From: Flavobacterium luteolum
GTDB lineage: Bacteria > Bacteroidota > Bacteroidia > Flavobacteriales > Flavobacteriaceae
Length of the DNA stretch: 64,000 nucleotides
Assembly (NCBI RefSeq): GCF_027111275.1
Contig: NZ_CP114286.1
Location: 2,604,001 to 2,668,000 of the forward strand
Direction of reading: 5' to 3'
Position 1 is the stretch's first letter. Each line of letters starts with the position of its first letter. Positions 45,158 to 54,314 of the stretch are shown in pieces. The position numbers were made by a program, and so were the translations under genes. The notes under the pieces were generated by a model, which saw only the letters and a list, made by a program, of their open reading frames with translations, made no database searches and had not been told where the DNA came from.

Positions 45158-46060
45158 ATGGAAAATGAACTTAAGTTAAACAACGCTATAGTAAAGTCTG
45201 ATTCTTTATTAAAGGAAAAATTGTGGGTTGTAATACCTGTTGTTTTGTTGTTAGGTTTGGCAGTTACATTAATTTATAATCATCACGCCGAATTTTCGTG
45301 GGATGGTTTTGTTCAGGGATTTGATGAAAATCTTTTAGCGTTTTTCTTAATTGGTATTTTTGCACAATTAGTAGATGGCGCTTTAGGAATGGGGTATGGA
45401 GCTACTTCTACATCATTTTTATTGGCTTATGGAGTTTCGCCAGTTTTGAGCAGTACGGCAGTTCACGTTTCAGAGATGTTTACCACAGGAGCATCGGCGC
45501 TTTCGCACCACCGCTTTGGAAACATCAATAAAAAATTGGTTAAACATTTATTGATTCCAGGAGTTTTAGGATCAATTACAGGAGCTTATTTATTATCAGA
45601 TGTTATTGACGGAGATATTATTAAACCATTTATTGCGGTTTACATGATTGTTCTGGCAGTTGTAATTATCAGAAAGGCTCTTAGAAAAAGTGTTGTAAAA
45701 AAGAAAACTAAGAAATTAGGAGTTTTGGCAGTGTTTGGTGGTTTTATGGATTCTGTTGGAGGAGGCGGTTGGGGGCCAATTGTGACTTCAACGTTATTAG
45801 GAAGAGGAAGAAACCCGAAATATACCATTGGGTCTGTAAATGCGGCTGAGTTTGCGATTTCATTTGCAAGCGGAATTACTTTCATGCTTTTTGGTGGAAT
45901 TCACGGCTGGCAGATAATTATCGGATTGATTTTAGGAGGAGTTATTTCAGCGCCAATAGCAGCTTATTTGGTAAATAGAATCAAAAGAAAACCAATGATG
46001 GTTGCGGTTGGTGTTCTAATTATAATATTGAGTTTAAAAACATTATCTAAATTATTGTAA
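45158..46060 (+). CDS. TSUP (TauE/SafE) family permease 2, first gene of the cys operon
   Basis: 300 aa. N-terminal soluble leader of about 20 residues, then helices including FAQLVDGALGMGYGATSTSFL and GGFMDSVGGGGWGPIVTSTLL, the two TSUP half-signatures. No CysTWA or SulP sulfate transporter is visible, so this is probably the sulfate (or sulfite) importer for the operon; cysH follows 25 bp later. Confidence 0.88.
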   Translation: MENELKLNNAIVKSDSLLKEKLWVVIPVVLLLGLAVTLIYNHHAEFSWDGFVQGFDENLLAFFLIGIFAQLVDGALGMGYGATSTSFLLAYGVSPVLSSTAVHVSEMFTTGASALSHHRFGNINKKLVKHLLIPGVLGSITGAYLLSDVIDGDIIKPFIAVYMIVLAVVIIRKALRKSVVKKKTKKLGVLAVFGGFMDSVGGGGWGPIVTSTLLGRGRNPKYTIGSVNAAEFAISFASGITFMLFGGIHGWQIIIGLILGGVISAPIAAYLVNRIKRKPMMVAVGVLIIILSLKTLSKLL

Positions 46061-46085
46061 AAGATAATTTTAGAAAGGAGAGATT

Positions 46086-46796
46086 ATGAGTGCGATTATT
46101 GTACAAGAATTATTAGAGAAAACTAAAGATTTTTCGCTTGACGAAACCTTAGTTTTTTTAGCAAAAGAGTTTCCAGGAAAAGTAATTTTCTCAACATCTT
46201 TTGGTCAGGAAGATCAGGTAATTACCGATTTTATTGCAAAAAGTGACACAGATATTACGGTGTTTACTTTAGATACAGGAAGATTGTTTCAGGAAACGTA
46301 TGATGTTTTTCACAAAACATTAAAAAAATATAAAAGACCAATCGAAGTGTATTTTCCTGAAGCAACAGCGGTAGAAAATCTTCTGAAAACAAAAGGACCA
46401 AACAGCTTTTACGATTCGGTTGAAAATAGAAAAGAATGCTGTTTTATTCGAAAAGTAGTTCCGTTACGAAAAGCTTTGGCAGGAAATTCGGTTTGGATAA
46501 CAGGTTTAAGAGCTGAACAATCGGAGAACAGACATGATTTAAGTTTGTTTGAATACGACGGAAATTTCGAAATCATCAAATTCAATCCGTTACTAAAATG
46601 GACTTTAGAAGAAGTTGAAACGTATCTTTCGGAAAATAATGTTCCTCAAAATGTTTTACACAAACAAGGTTTCGTAAGTATTGGATGCGCGCCGTGTACG
46701 AGAGCGATTTTTCCAGGTGAAGATATCAGAGCCGGAAGATGGTGGTGGGAATCAAGCCATAAAGAGTGTGGGCTTCACAGTGCTAAGAAAGAGTAG
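46086..46796 (+). CDS. cysH: APS reductase (four-cysteine, iron-sulfur type)
   Basis: 236 aa. CC at 118-119 and CAPC at 201-204 are the [4Fe-4S] ligands that define adenylylsulfate reductases, and KECGLH holds the catalytic Cys at 228. It reduces APS directly to sulfite, in line with the absence of an APS kinase gene. FSTSFGQEDQV is the PP-loop region. Confidence 0.93.
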   Translation: MSAIIVQELLEKTKDFSLDETLVFLAKEFPGKVIFSTSFGQEDQVITDFIAKSDTDITVFTLDTGRLFQETYDVFHKTLKKYKRPIEVYFPEATAVENLLKTKGPNSFYDSVENRKECCFIRKVVPLRKALAGNSVWITGLRAEQSENRHDLSLFEYDGNFEIIKFNPLLKWTLEEVETYLSENNVPQNVLHKQGFVSIGCAPCTRAIFPGEDIRAGRWWWESSHKECGLHSAKKE

Positions 46797-46885
46797 ACTT
46801 TTTAGAAGAAAGAAGCAAAAGGCAAGACTTTTTTAGAGGATAGAAAATAGATTATAGAATAAAGAGTGGAGATTTTTAGATCAGG

Positions 46886-46911
46886 GAACTTGAAACTTTA
46901 AACCTGAAACA
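46886..46911. repeat. TGAAAC word-repeat before cysD
   Basis: GGGAACTTGAAACTTTAAACC followed by TGAAAC; same word family as at 41005, 47930 and 59253. Confidence 0.6.
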
Positions 46912-46946
46912 AAATTTTCACAACAAAAATATCAAACAAAAAAACA

Positions 46947-47846
46947 ATGAGTTCAGTATTAAAAACAAACGCTTTAGAGAGTGAAGCGATATACATTTTC
47001 AGAGAAGTAATTTCACAGTTTGACAAACCGGTTTTACTTTTCTCAGGAGGAAAAGATTCTATTACATTAGTGCGTTTGGCGCAAAAAGCATTTTTCCCTG
47101 CTAAGATTCCGTTTCCTCTTTTGCACGTTGATACGGGACACAATTTCCCTGAGACGATTGCTTTCAGAGATAAATTGGTAGAAGAATTAGGTTTAGAGCT
47201 AATCGTACGTAATGTTCAGGATGCTATTGATGAAGGAAAAGTGGTGGAAGAAACTGGGAAATATTCTAGTAGAAACAGCTTGCAGACTACAACACTTTTA
47301 GATGCAATTGAAGAATTTAAGTTTGATGCTTGTATTGGTGGTGCACGTCGTGATGAAGAAAAAGCAAGAGCTAAAGAACGTATTTTCTCTGTTCGTGATG
47401 ATTTCGGACAATGGGATGAAAAAAATCAGAGACCTGAATTGTTTGATATCTTGAATGGAAAAATAGAAAACGGACAAAACGTTCGTGTTTTCCCAATTTC
47501 AAACTGGACAGAATTAGATGTTTGGAGCTATATCGAGAAAGAAAAAATCGAGATTCCGTCAATCTATTTCTCACATAAAAGAAAAGTTTTTTTGAGAGAC
47601 GGTTTAATCTGGTCGCATTCTCCTTTTGTGTACCAAGAAGAAGACGAACAAATCGAAGAACGAATTGTTCGCTTCAGAACCGTTGGAGATATGAGTTGTA
47701 CAGCAGCTGTTGAATCTTATGCAGCAACAATCGAAGAAGTTGTAGGCGAAATCAGATCATCAACTATTTCTGAAAGAGGAGCCAGAATCGATGACAAACG
47801 TTCTGAAGCTGCAATGGAGAAAAGAAAACAACAAGGTTATTTTTAA
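46947..47846 (+). CDS. cysD: Sulfate adenylyltransferase subunit 2
   Basis: 299 aa. PP-loop LLFSGGKDSITLVRLA at about 31-46 binds ATP; GGARRDEEKARAKERIFSVRD is the CysD signature. Forms APS from sulfate and ATP together with the GTPase CysN encoded next. Confidence 0.95.
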   Translation: MSSVLKTNALESEAIYIFREVISQFDKPVLLFSGGKDSITLVRLAQKAFFPAKIPFPLLHVDTGHNFPETIAFRDKLVEELGLELIVRNVQDAIDEGKVVEETGKYSSRNSLQTTTLLDAIEEFKFDACIGGARRDEEKARAKERIFSVRDDFGQWDEKNQRPELFDILNGKIENGQNVRVFPISNWTELDVWSYIEKEKIEIPSIYFSHKRKVFLRDGLIWSHSPFVYQEEDEQIEERIVRFRTVGDMSCTAAVESYAATIEEVVGEIRSSTISERGARIDDKRSEAAMEKRKQQGYF

Positions 47847-47929
47847 TTGATAATTAATAATTAACAATTGATAATTAAAAAGTAGAATCAAAAAAACAAA
47901 AACATACAGATTTATAAGTTTCGAAAGAA

Positions 47930-47958
47930 CGTGAAACCTGAAACTTTAAACCTGAAAC
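47930..47958. repeat. TGAAAC word-repeat before cysN
   Basis: CGTGAAACCTGAAACTTTAA then ACCTGAAAC. It is preceded by an AATTGATAATTAATAATTAAC palindromic stretch after cysD. Confidence 0.65.
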
Positions 47959-47968
47959 AATATATAAG

Positions 47969-49213
47969 ATGGACGTTTTAAAAATAGCAACAGCAGGAAG
48001 TGTAGATGACGGAAAAAGTACTTTGATCGGGAGATTGTTGTACGATACAAAATCATTGACGACTGACAAAATAGAAGCAATCGAAAAAAGCAGTAAACAA
48101 AAAGGATACGATTACCTTGATTTTTCTTTGGCAACTGATGGTTTAGTGGCAGAAAGAGAACAAGGAATCACGATTGATGTTGCACACATTTATTTTTCGA
48201 CTGCAAAGAAAAGTTACATTATTGCCGATACTCCTGGTCACGTAGAATATACAAGAAACATGGTTACAGGAGCTTCGACTTCTCAGGTTTCTATCATTTT
48301 GATTGATGCCAGAAAAGGAGTTATCGAGCAGACTTACCGTCACTTTTTCATCAATAATTTATTGAGAGTAAAAGAAGTAATCGTTGCCATCAACAAAATG
48401 GACTTAGTAGATTACTCAGAAGAAGTTTTCAATAAAATCAAAGCCGATTTTGAAGCTTTGAATGCAAAAAGTACTTTCAAAGAACAAAACGTAAGCTACA
48501 TTCCGTTAAGCGCAATCAACGGCGGAAACGTTGTTGACAAATCAGAAAACATGCCTTGGTACGATGGACAAACGGTTTTGGAACATTTAGAAGGATTACA
48601 TGCTTCTGATGTTTACGAAGCAGGAAAAGCACGTTTCCCAGTTCAGACAGTTATTCGTCCGAAAACAGAAGAATACCACGATTTTAGAGGTTATGCTGGA
48701 AAATTATACGGAAACTCAATTAAAGTTGGAGATGCTGTAACAGTTCTTCCTTCTTTAACAGAATCAAAAGTATCAAAAATTCATTTTTTCGATAAAACAT
48801 TTGACGAAGCTACAGCTGGTTCTTCAATTACAATCGAATTAGAAAATGATATCAATGTAACAAGAGGCGATATGATTGTAAAATCAGATGAGCTTCCAAA
48901 AATTGAAAAAGACATTACGACAACAGTTTGCTGGATGGACAGTAAAAAACTGGTTCCAGGAACTAAATATTTGGTACAGCACAATACAAACAGAGTTTTA
49001 GCAAAAGTAGAAAGCATTAAAAACACAATTGCTACAGATTACTCTGGAACGACAGAAGCTTCACAATTAGCTATTAACGAAATTGGAGAAGTAACGATCA
49101 AATTAAGCAAACCGTTATATTTTGATTCATACAACGAAAACAAATCAAACGGAGCTTTCATCTTAATTGATACAGCAACAAACACAACAGCAGGAGTAGG
49201 ATTCATTCGCTAG
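47969..49213 (+). CDS. cysN: Sulfate adenylyltransferase subunit 1 (GTPase)
   Basis: 414 aa, EF-Tu-like. G1 GSVDDGKST at 10-18, G3 DTPGH, G4 NKMD, then beta-barrel domains. No APS-kinase (CysC) fusion, which agrees with the APS-type reductase. Confidence 0.95.
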   Translation: MDVLKIATAGSVDDGKSTLIGRLLYDTKSLTTDKIEAIEKSSKQKGYDYLDFSLATDGLVAEREQGITIDVAHIYFSTAKKSYIIADTPGHVEYTRNMVTGASTSQVSIILIDARKGVIEQTYRHFFINNLLRVKEVIVAINKMDLVDYSEEVFNKIKADFEALNAKSTFKEQNVSYIPLSAINGGNVVDKSENMPWYDGQTVLEHLEGLHASDVYEAGKARFPVQTVIRPKTEEYHDFRGYAGKLYGNSIKVGDAVTVLPSLTESKVSKIHFFDKTFDEATAGSSITIELENDINVTRGDMIVKSDELPKIEKDITTTVCWMDSKKLVPGTKYLVQHNTNRVLAKVESIKNTIATDYSGTTEASQLAINEIGEVTIKLSKPLYFDSYNENKSNGAFILIDTATNTTAGVGFIR

Positions 49214-49290
49214 TTGATAGTTGATGGTTTTTGGTTGATAGTTATCTGCCAGCAAACCAACAACCAACAACTGACAACCAACAACTAAAG
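49214..49290. repeat. GTTGATA/CAACAAC word-repeat spacer
   Basis: TAGTTGATAGTTGATGG on the left and ACCAACAACTGACAACCAAC on the right form an imperfect inverted repeat that fills the space before the sulfite reductase gene. Confidence 0.6.
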
Positions 49291-49294
49291 AGAA

Positions 49295-51385
49295 ATGGAA
49301 AGTTTTAGAACAGAAATAGAAAATCCGGTAGTTCAGAAGGAGATTATCGAATTAGAAAAAAAGATTCACTTATTCCGTGGAGGAAAAATTGATGATGAGC
49401 GTTTTCGTAGTCTTCGTTTAGCGCGTGGAATCTACGGTCAGCGTCAGGAAGGAGTTCAGATGATTCGTATCAAATTGCCTTATGGTAAAGTAACCAGCGA
49501 GCAATTAGTGCGTATCACACAAGTTTCTGATGAATATTCTACAGGACGTCTGCATATTACAACGCGTCAGGATATCCAGATTCACTACGTGAGTTTAGAC
49601 AGAACGCCAGAACTTTGGGCAGATTTGGCTAAAGACGATATCACACTTCGTGAAGCTTGTGGAAACACCGTTAGAAATATTACAGGAAGCGAATTGGCTG
49701 GAGTTGATGTAAACGAACCATTTGATGTTTCGCCTTATGCACACGGACTTTTTCAATATTTGTTGAGAAACCCAATCTGTCAGGAAATGGGACGTAAATT
49801 CAAAATTTCGTTCTCGTCTTCAGACGAAGATACAGCTTTGAGTTACTTACACGATTTAGGATTTATTCCGAAAATTAAAGACGGACAACGCGGATTCAAA
49901 ATCATGTTTGGAGGAGGTTTAGGATCTCAGCCAGCACATGCAGAATTGCTTTCAGAGTTTGTTCCAGTAAACGAAATCATTCCAACAGCAGAAGGGATCA
50001 TCCGTATTTTTGATAGATACGGAGAACGTGCTAAAAGAATGAAAGCTCGTATGAAATTCTTAATCAAAGAAATGGGGAAAGATGTTTTCCTTGATTTGGT
50101 TGAAAAAGAGAAAAAAGCGATCGCTTTTGAAACATACGAAATTGATACAACCGCTTTTGATGGTCCAATTCCAGAACCAGTATTAGAAGTTCCGCAAGTT
50201 ACAATCGAAGATACAGAAGCTTATGAAGCATGGAAAAAATCGAATGTTATCAAACAGAAACAAGACGGTTATTATGCTATTGGAATTAAAGTTCTATTAG
50301 GAGATTTTTATACTGATAAAGCAAGATTATTGGCCGCTTTAATTAAAAATTACGGAGCAAATGAATTACGTTTTTCATTGCGTCAAAATATTGTAATACG
50401 TCACATAAAAGAAGAGAATCTTCCTTTCTTTTATCAAGAATTAGCCAAACTTGACTTTGTTCAATTAGGATATAATTCAGTTGGAGATATTACGGCATGT
50501 CCGGGTACTGATACTTGCAACTTGGGGATTGCAAGTAGTACCGGTATTGCAGAAGAATTAGAAAGAGTTTTAAGTGCTGAATATCCTCAGTATTTAAACA
50601 ACCGCGAAATCGAAATTAAAATTTCAGGCTGTATGAATGCCTGCGGACAACACAATATGTCTGCAATTGGATTCCAAGGAATGTCTATCAACTCAGGAAA
50701 ATTGGTTGCTCCGGCTTTACAAGTTTTATTGGGTGGAGGAAGATTAGGTAATGGAGCAGGACGTTTTGCTGATAAAGTAATCAAAGTACCGAGTCGTAGA
50801 GGTCCAGATGCGTTGCGTACCATTTTAAATGATTTTGATGCTAACGGAAGCGGACAAAAATTCCTTGATTATTATGATACAAAAGGAGAAAAATATTTCT
50901 ACGAAATCTTAAAACCTTTCGCAGATGTAACCAATTTAACAGAAGCCGATTTCGTGGATTGGGGTAATGCAGACAATTACGTAAAAGCAGTTGGAGTTGG
51001 AGAATGTGCCGGAGTGGTGATCGATTTAGTAGCGACATTATTGTTTGAAGCTAAAGAAAAATTGATTTTGGCTCAGGAGTCTTTCGACGAGAAAAAATGG
51101 TCAGATGCAATTTACCATGCATATGCAGGATTTGTAAACGGTGCAAAAGCATTGTTATTGGCAGAAAACCAAAAAACAAACCACCACGCAGGAATTGTAG
51201 ATTTGTTTGACACTGTTTTTATCGACACTAATAAAATAGAATTAAACTCAACTTTTAAAGATTTGGTTTACCAAATCAATAAAAATGAACCATCTGAAGC
51301 TTTTGCTAAAGATTACATTGCACAAGCGACTGTTTTCTTTGATAAAATCGAAACTTTCAGAGCACAGGAATTAGCAAATGCATAA
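49295..51385 (+). CDS. Sulfite (nitrite/sulfite) reductase hemoprotein with C-terminal HEPN-like domain
   Basis: 696 aa. Two ferredoxin-like/siroheme half-repeats; CPGTDTC and CMNAC supply the four Cys of the [4Fe-4S]-siroheme centre. The core ends near residue 545. The last 150 residues (EAKEKLILAQESFDEKKW, AYAGFVNGAKALLLAENQ, TNHHAGI, F...ETFRA) are an all-helical HEPN-type domain, without the Rx4-6H RNase motif. Electrons probably come from the ferredoxin-NADP reductase at 52901. The gene overlaps cobA by 8 bp. Confidence 0.88.
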   Translation: MESFRTEIENPVVQKEIIELEKKIHLFRGGKIDDERFRSLRLARGIYGQRQEGVQMIRIKLPYGKVTSEQLVRITQVSDEYSTGRLHITTRQDIQIHYVSLDRTPELWADLAKDDITLREACGNTVRNITGSELAGVDVNEPFDVSPYAHGLFQYLLRNPICQEMGRKFKISFSSSDEDTALSYLHDLGFIPKIKDGQRGFKIMFGGGLGSQPAHAELLSEFVPVNEIIPTAEGIIRIFDRYGERAKRMKARMKFLIKEMGKDVFLDLVEKEKKAIAFETYEIDTTAFDGPIPEPVLEVPQVTIEDTEAYEAWKKSNVIKQKQDGYYAIGIKVLLGDFYTDKARLLAALIKNYGANELRFSLRQNIVIRHIKEENLPFFYQELAKLDFVQLGYNSVGDITACPGTDTCNLGIASSTGIAEELERVLSAEYPQYLNNREIEIKISGCMNACGQHNMSAIGFQGMSINSGKLVAPALQVLLGGGRLGNGAGRFADKVIKVPSRRGPDALRTILNDFDANGSGQKFLDYYDTKGEKYFYEILKPFADVTNLTEADFVDWGNADNYVKAVGVGECAGVVIDLVATLLFEAKEKLILAQESFDEKKWSDAIYHAYAGFVNGAKALLLAENQKTNHHAGIVDLFDTVFIDTNKIELNSTFKDLVYQINKNEPSEAFAKDYIAQATVFFDKIETFRAQELANA

Positions 51386-52151
51386 TATAAAACCCAAAAT
51401 AACTTTAGTCGGTGCAGGTCCGGGCGATCCCGATTTACTGACGCTGAAAGCTGTAAAAGCATTGGCTGAAGCTAATGTGGTTTTATACGACGCTTTGGCT
51501 AATGAAGAAATTCTGGATTACGCACCAAAAAATGCTATTAGGATTTTTGTTGGAAAAAGAATCGGAAATCATGCTTACACTCAGGATCAAATCAATCAGC
51601 TGATTGTAGATAATGCTTTGACTTACGGAAATGTAGTTCGATTAAAAGGAGGAGATCCTTTTATTTTCGGAAGAGGTGGAGAAGAAGTAGAATTCGCAGA
51701 GAGTTTCGGAATAGAAACCATCGTAGTTCCCGGAATTTCATCGGTAGTTGCCGTTCCTGCAAGTCAGGGGATTTCAATTACTAAAAGAGGCGTTTCGGAA
51801 AGCTTTTGGGCGATTACCGGAACAACTTCTGACAGAAAATTATCTTCAGATGTAGCTTTGGCAGCACAATCTTCTGCAACTGTTGTGATTTTGATGGGAA
51901 TGCACAAATTGCCTCAAATCATCGATTTGTTTCAAAAAGAAGACAAAGGAAATTTACCCGTTGCAATCATCCAAAACGGAACAACAGCAGAAGAAAAAGT
52001 AGGCGTAGGAACTGTTGATTCGATTTTAGAAGTTGTAAAAGAAAAGAAATTAGGTTCACCAGCAATTATCGTTTTAGGCGAAGTTGTCCGAGAAAGCAAC
52101 AAATTAAAAGGTTTTTACGAAGAATTTCTATCAAAAGAAACCATTCATTAG
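51378..52151 (+). CDS. cobA: Uroporphyrinogen-III C-methyltransferase
   Basis: 257 aa SUMT. VGAGPGDPDLLTLKA and VVRLKGGDPFIFGRGGEE are the two methylase signatures. Makes precorrin-2, the precursor of siroheme for the reductase it overlaps. Confidence 0.95.
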   Translation: MHNIKPKITLVGAGPGDPDLLTLKAVKALAEANVVLYDALANEEILDYAPKNAIRIFVGKRIGNHAYTQDQINQLIVDNALTYGNVVRLKGGDPFIFGRGGEEVEFAESFGIETIVVPGISSVVAVPASQGISITKRGVSESFWAITGTTSDRKLSSDVALAAQSSATVVILMGMHKLPQIIDLFQKEDKGNLPVAIIQNGTTAEEKVGVGTVDSILEVVKEKKLGSPAIIVLGEVVRESNKLKGFYEEFLSKETIH

Positions 52152-52221
52152 AATTATATGTTCCGTTTGGAACAATTCGTTGGTAAATCATCTAATTTTG
52201 TTTAGATGAAATTAAATTAAA

Positions 52222-52803
52222 ATGGAACAAAACGAATTATATCCAATATTTCTAAAGCTTCACAATTTAAATGTCTTGATTGTAGGTGGAGGAAATGTAG
52301 GTCTGGAAAAGCTTTCTTTCTTGCTAAAATCAAGTCCGAATGCTAATGTTGAGGTAGTTGCACCTGATTTTCATTTAGAAATTAAGGTTTTAGCAGAAAA
52401 ACATCCTTCAATTAAATTGACGGAAAAAAAGTTCAAAAAGAAAATGCTCAAAAAACGTCACATGGTAATTGCCTGTACAGACGATTTGAAAGTAAATAAA
52501 AAGGTTTACGATTTAGCAAGAAAACGTTATCTGATTTGCAATATTGCTGATACGCCAGATTTATGTGATTATTATTTAGGTGGAATCGTAACAAAAGGAA
52601 ATGTAAAAATTGCCATTTCAACAAACGGAAAATCACCAACAACGGCTAAAAGGTTAAGGGAGTTTTTTGAAGAAGTAATTCCGGAAGATATTAACCAAAT
52701 GGTTGAAAATCTGAATGAATATCGAAAAACGCTAAAAGGCAATTTTGAAGAAAAGGTTAAAAGAATGAATGAGATTACCTCTTCATTAAAAAATAAAGAG
52801 TAA
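52222..52803 (+). CDS. Precorrin-2 dehydrogenase / sirohydrochlorin ferrochelatase
   Basis: 193 aa, like Met8p or the N-terminal half of CysG. NAD-binding VLIVGGGNVGLEKLSFLL, the Asp-containing ACTDDLKVNKKVY region, and STNGKSPTTAKRLREFFE. Completes siroheme after CobA; CysG functions are split over two genes here. Confidence 0.9.
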   Translation: MEQNELYPIFLKLHNLNVLIVGGGNVGLEKLSFLLKSSPNANVEVVAPDFHLEIKVLAEKHPSIKLTEKKFKKKMLKKRHMVIACTDDLKVNKKVYDLARKRYLICNIADTPDLCDYYLGGIVTKGNVKIAISTNGKSPTTAKRLREFFEEVIPEDINQMVENLNEYRKTLKGNFEEKVKRMNEITSSLKNKE

Positions 52804-52900
52804 AAAGGTTTCGGAAAGAAATTAATGATAAAAATCATTGAAAGTACAAGGATTTATTCGTTTCTTTGCGTTATTAAGAATGATTATAAACAACAACATA

Positions 52901-53953
52901 ATGATTAAAACAGATATACTTATAATTGGAGCAGGCCCAACAGGTTTATTTGCCGTATTTGAGGCAGGATTGTTAAAATTAAAATGCCACATTTTAGATG
53001 CTCTTCCACAACCAGGAGGACAGCTATCAGAGTTATATCCAAAAAAACCAATTTATGATATTCCTGGATTCCCAGAAGTATTAGCTGGAGATTTAGTTGA
53101 CGGACTAATGGAGCAAATCAAACAATTTGAGCCAGGATTTACTTTAGGAGAACGTGCTGAAACAGTTGAAAAGCAAGAAGACGGAACTTTCATTGTAACA
53201 TCAAACAAAGGAACTAAATTTCATGCACCAGTTATTGCAATCGCAGGAGGTTTAGGAAGTTTTGAGCCTCGTAAACCACTTATCGAAGATATCGAGTTTT
53301 ATGAAGATAAAGGAGTAAAATACTTCATTAAAAATCCTGAGAAATTCAGAGATAAAAGAGTTGTTATTGCAGGAGGAGGAGATTCAGCTTTGGACTGGAG
53401 CATCTTCTTAGCAAATGTAGCTTCAGAAGTAACTTTAATCCACAGAAGAAACGAATTCAGAGGAGCTTTAGATTCTGTAGAAAAAGTACAGGAATTAAAA
53501 TCAGCTGGAAAAATCAAATTAATCACTCCGGCAGAAGTTATCGGAATCAATGGTGCTGAACACGTAGAATCTTTGGATATTGAAGAAAACGGAGCACACC
53601 GTAAAATCGAATGTGACTATTTCATCCCACTTTTCGGATTAACACCAAAATTAGGTCCAATTGGAGACTGGGGATTAGAAATCGAGAAAAATGCAATTAA
53701 AGTAAACAACGCATTAGATTACCAAACTAACATTCCGGGAATCTTCGCAATTGGAGACGTAAATACATACCCAGGAAAATTAAAGTTGATCCTTTGCGGT
53801 TTCCACGAAGCAACTTTAATGTGCCAAGCTGCGTATTCAATCATCAACCCAGGTAAAAAATATGTATTAAAATATACAACAGTTTCAGGTGTAGATGGTT
53901 TTGATGGAACTCGTAAAGAAGCACCAAAAGCAGTTGTAAAAGCGATTGTTTAA
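52901..53953 (+). CDS. Ferredoxin--NADP+ reductase, thioredoxin-reductase-like type
   Basis: 350 aa. FAD-binding IIGAGPTGLFAVFEAGL, NADPH-binding VVIAGGGDSALDW, and IFAIGDVNTYPGKLKLIL. No CxxC disulfide, as in the YumC-type FNR. At the end of the cys operon, it is the likely electron supply to sulfite reductase. The Met at 52901 aligns with the family; 21 extra residues from 52838 do not. Confidence 0.87.
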   Translation: MIKTDILIIGAGPTGLFAVFEAGLLKLKCHILDALPQPGGQLSELYPKKPIYDIPGFPEVLAGDLVDGLMEQIKQFEPGFTLGERAETVEKQEDGTFIVTSNKGTKFHAPVIAIAGGLGSFEPRKPLIEDIEFYEDKGVKYFIKNPEKFRDKRVVIAGGGDSALDWSIFLANVASEVTLIHRRNEFRGALDSVEKVQELKSAGKIKLITPAEVIGINGAEHVESLDIEENGAHRKIECDYFIPLFGLTPKLGPIGDWGLEIEKNAIKVNNALDYQTNIPGIFAIGDVNTYPGKLKLILCGFHEATLMCQAAYSIINPGKKYVLKYTTVSGVDGFDGTRKEAPKAVVKAIV

Positions 53954-53955
53954 TC

Positions 53956-53993
53956 TGAGGTGCCGAGGTTCTAAGGGACTAAGGCGTTAAGGT
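53956..53993. repeat. CTAAGG word-repeat after the FNR gene
   Basis: GAGGTGCCGAGGTTCTAAGG then GACTAAGGCGTTAAGG: the complement of the ACCTTAG words at 54211-54250, so the two stretches form a long-range inverted pair. Confidence 0.6.
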
Positions 53994-54006
53994 TTTTAAA
54001 TATTGT

Positions 54007-54038
54007 AAAGCCCAAACTTTTTAAAGTTTGGGCTTTTT
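54007..54038 (+). terminator. Terminator of the cys operon
   Basis: AAAGCCCAAACT/AGTTTGGGCTTT with T run. Confidence 0.88.
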
Positions 54039-54070
54039 TAATTACTATGAATAATTCCAGAGGGATGACA

Positions 54071-54190
54071 TATTTATAGAAAATAAATTATTCGTTTGCA
54101 AAAGCTCCAGCGGAGCGAAATATATGTCGCTCCGCTGGAGCTGTTGCGTTGTGTAAATTGTTTTCTATAAATATTATGCTCCTCCGGAGC
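54071..54190. repeat. MITE/REP-like element with nested inverted repeats
   Basis: Outer 20-bp arms (54071-54090 and 54154-54173, 18/20 matching) enclose a perfect 16-bp hairpin AGCTCCAGCGGAGCGA/TCGCTCCGCTGGAGCT (54103-54142); a third hairpin GCTCCTCCGGAGC is at 54178-54190. No ORF. Very GC-rich stems in AT-rich DNA suggest a mobile palindromic element. Confidence 0.7.
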
Positions 54191-54210
54191 TAAATCAAGC
54201 AAAAGATAAA

Positions 54211-54250
54211 ACCTAAGAACCTTAGCACCTAAGTACCTCAGAACCTTAGA
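54211..54250. repeat. ACCTTAG/ACCTAAG word-repeat
   Basis: ACCTAAGAACCTTAGCACCT then AAGTACCTCAGAACCTTAG: 8-9-nt words just before the metH promoter. Confidence 0.6.
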
Positions 54251-54259
54251 AAAAAAACA

Positions 54260-54291
54260 TTTGCAAATCGAAACCCTATTTCATACCTTTG
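54260..54291 (+). promoter_or_regulatory. Promoter of the metH riboswitch transcript
   Basis: TTTG (54260-54263), 20-bp spacer, TACCTTTG (54284-54291): a perfect consensus match, near-identical in flanks to the metK promoter. Confidence 0.75.
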
Positions 54292-54314
54292 CACTGTTCT
54301 TAAAATTATTGTCA

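Noticed and set aside
41005..47958. TGAAAC word repeats as a CRISPR array or phage attachment site
   Set aside because: Words are 7-8 nt, degenerate and without regular spacers; no cas or integrase genes are present.
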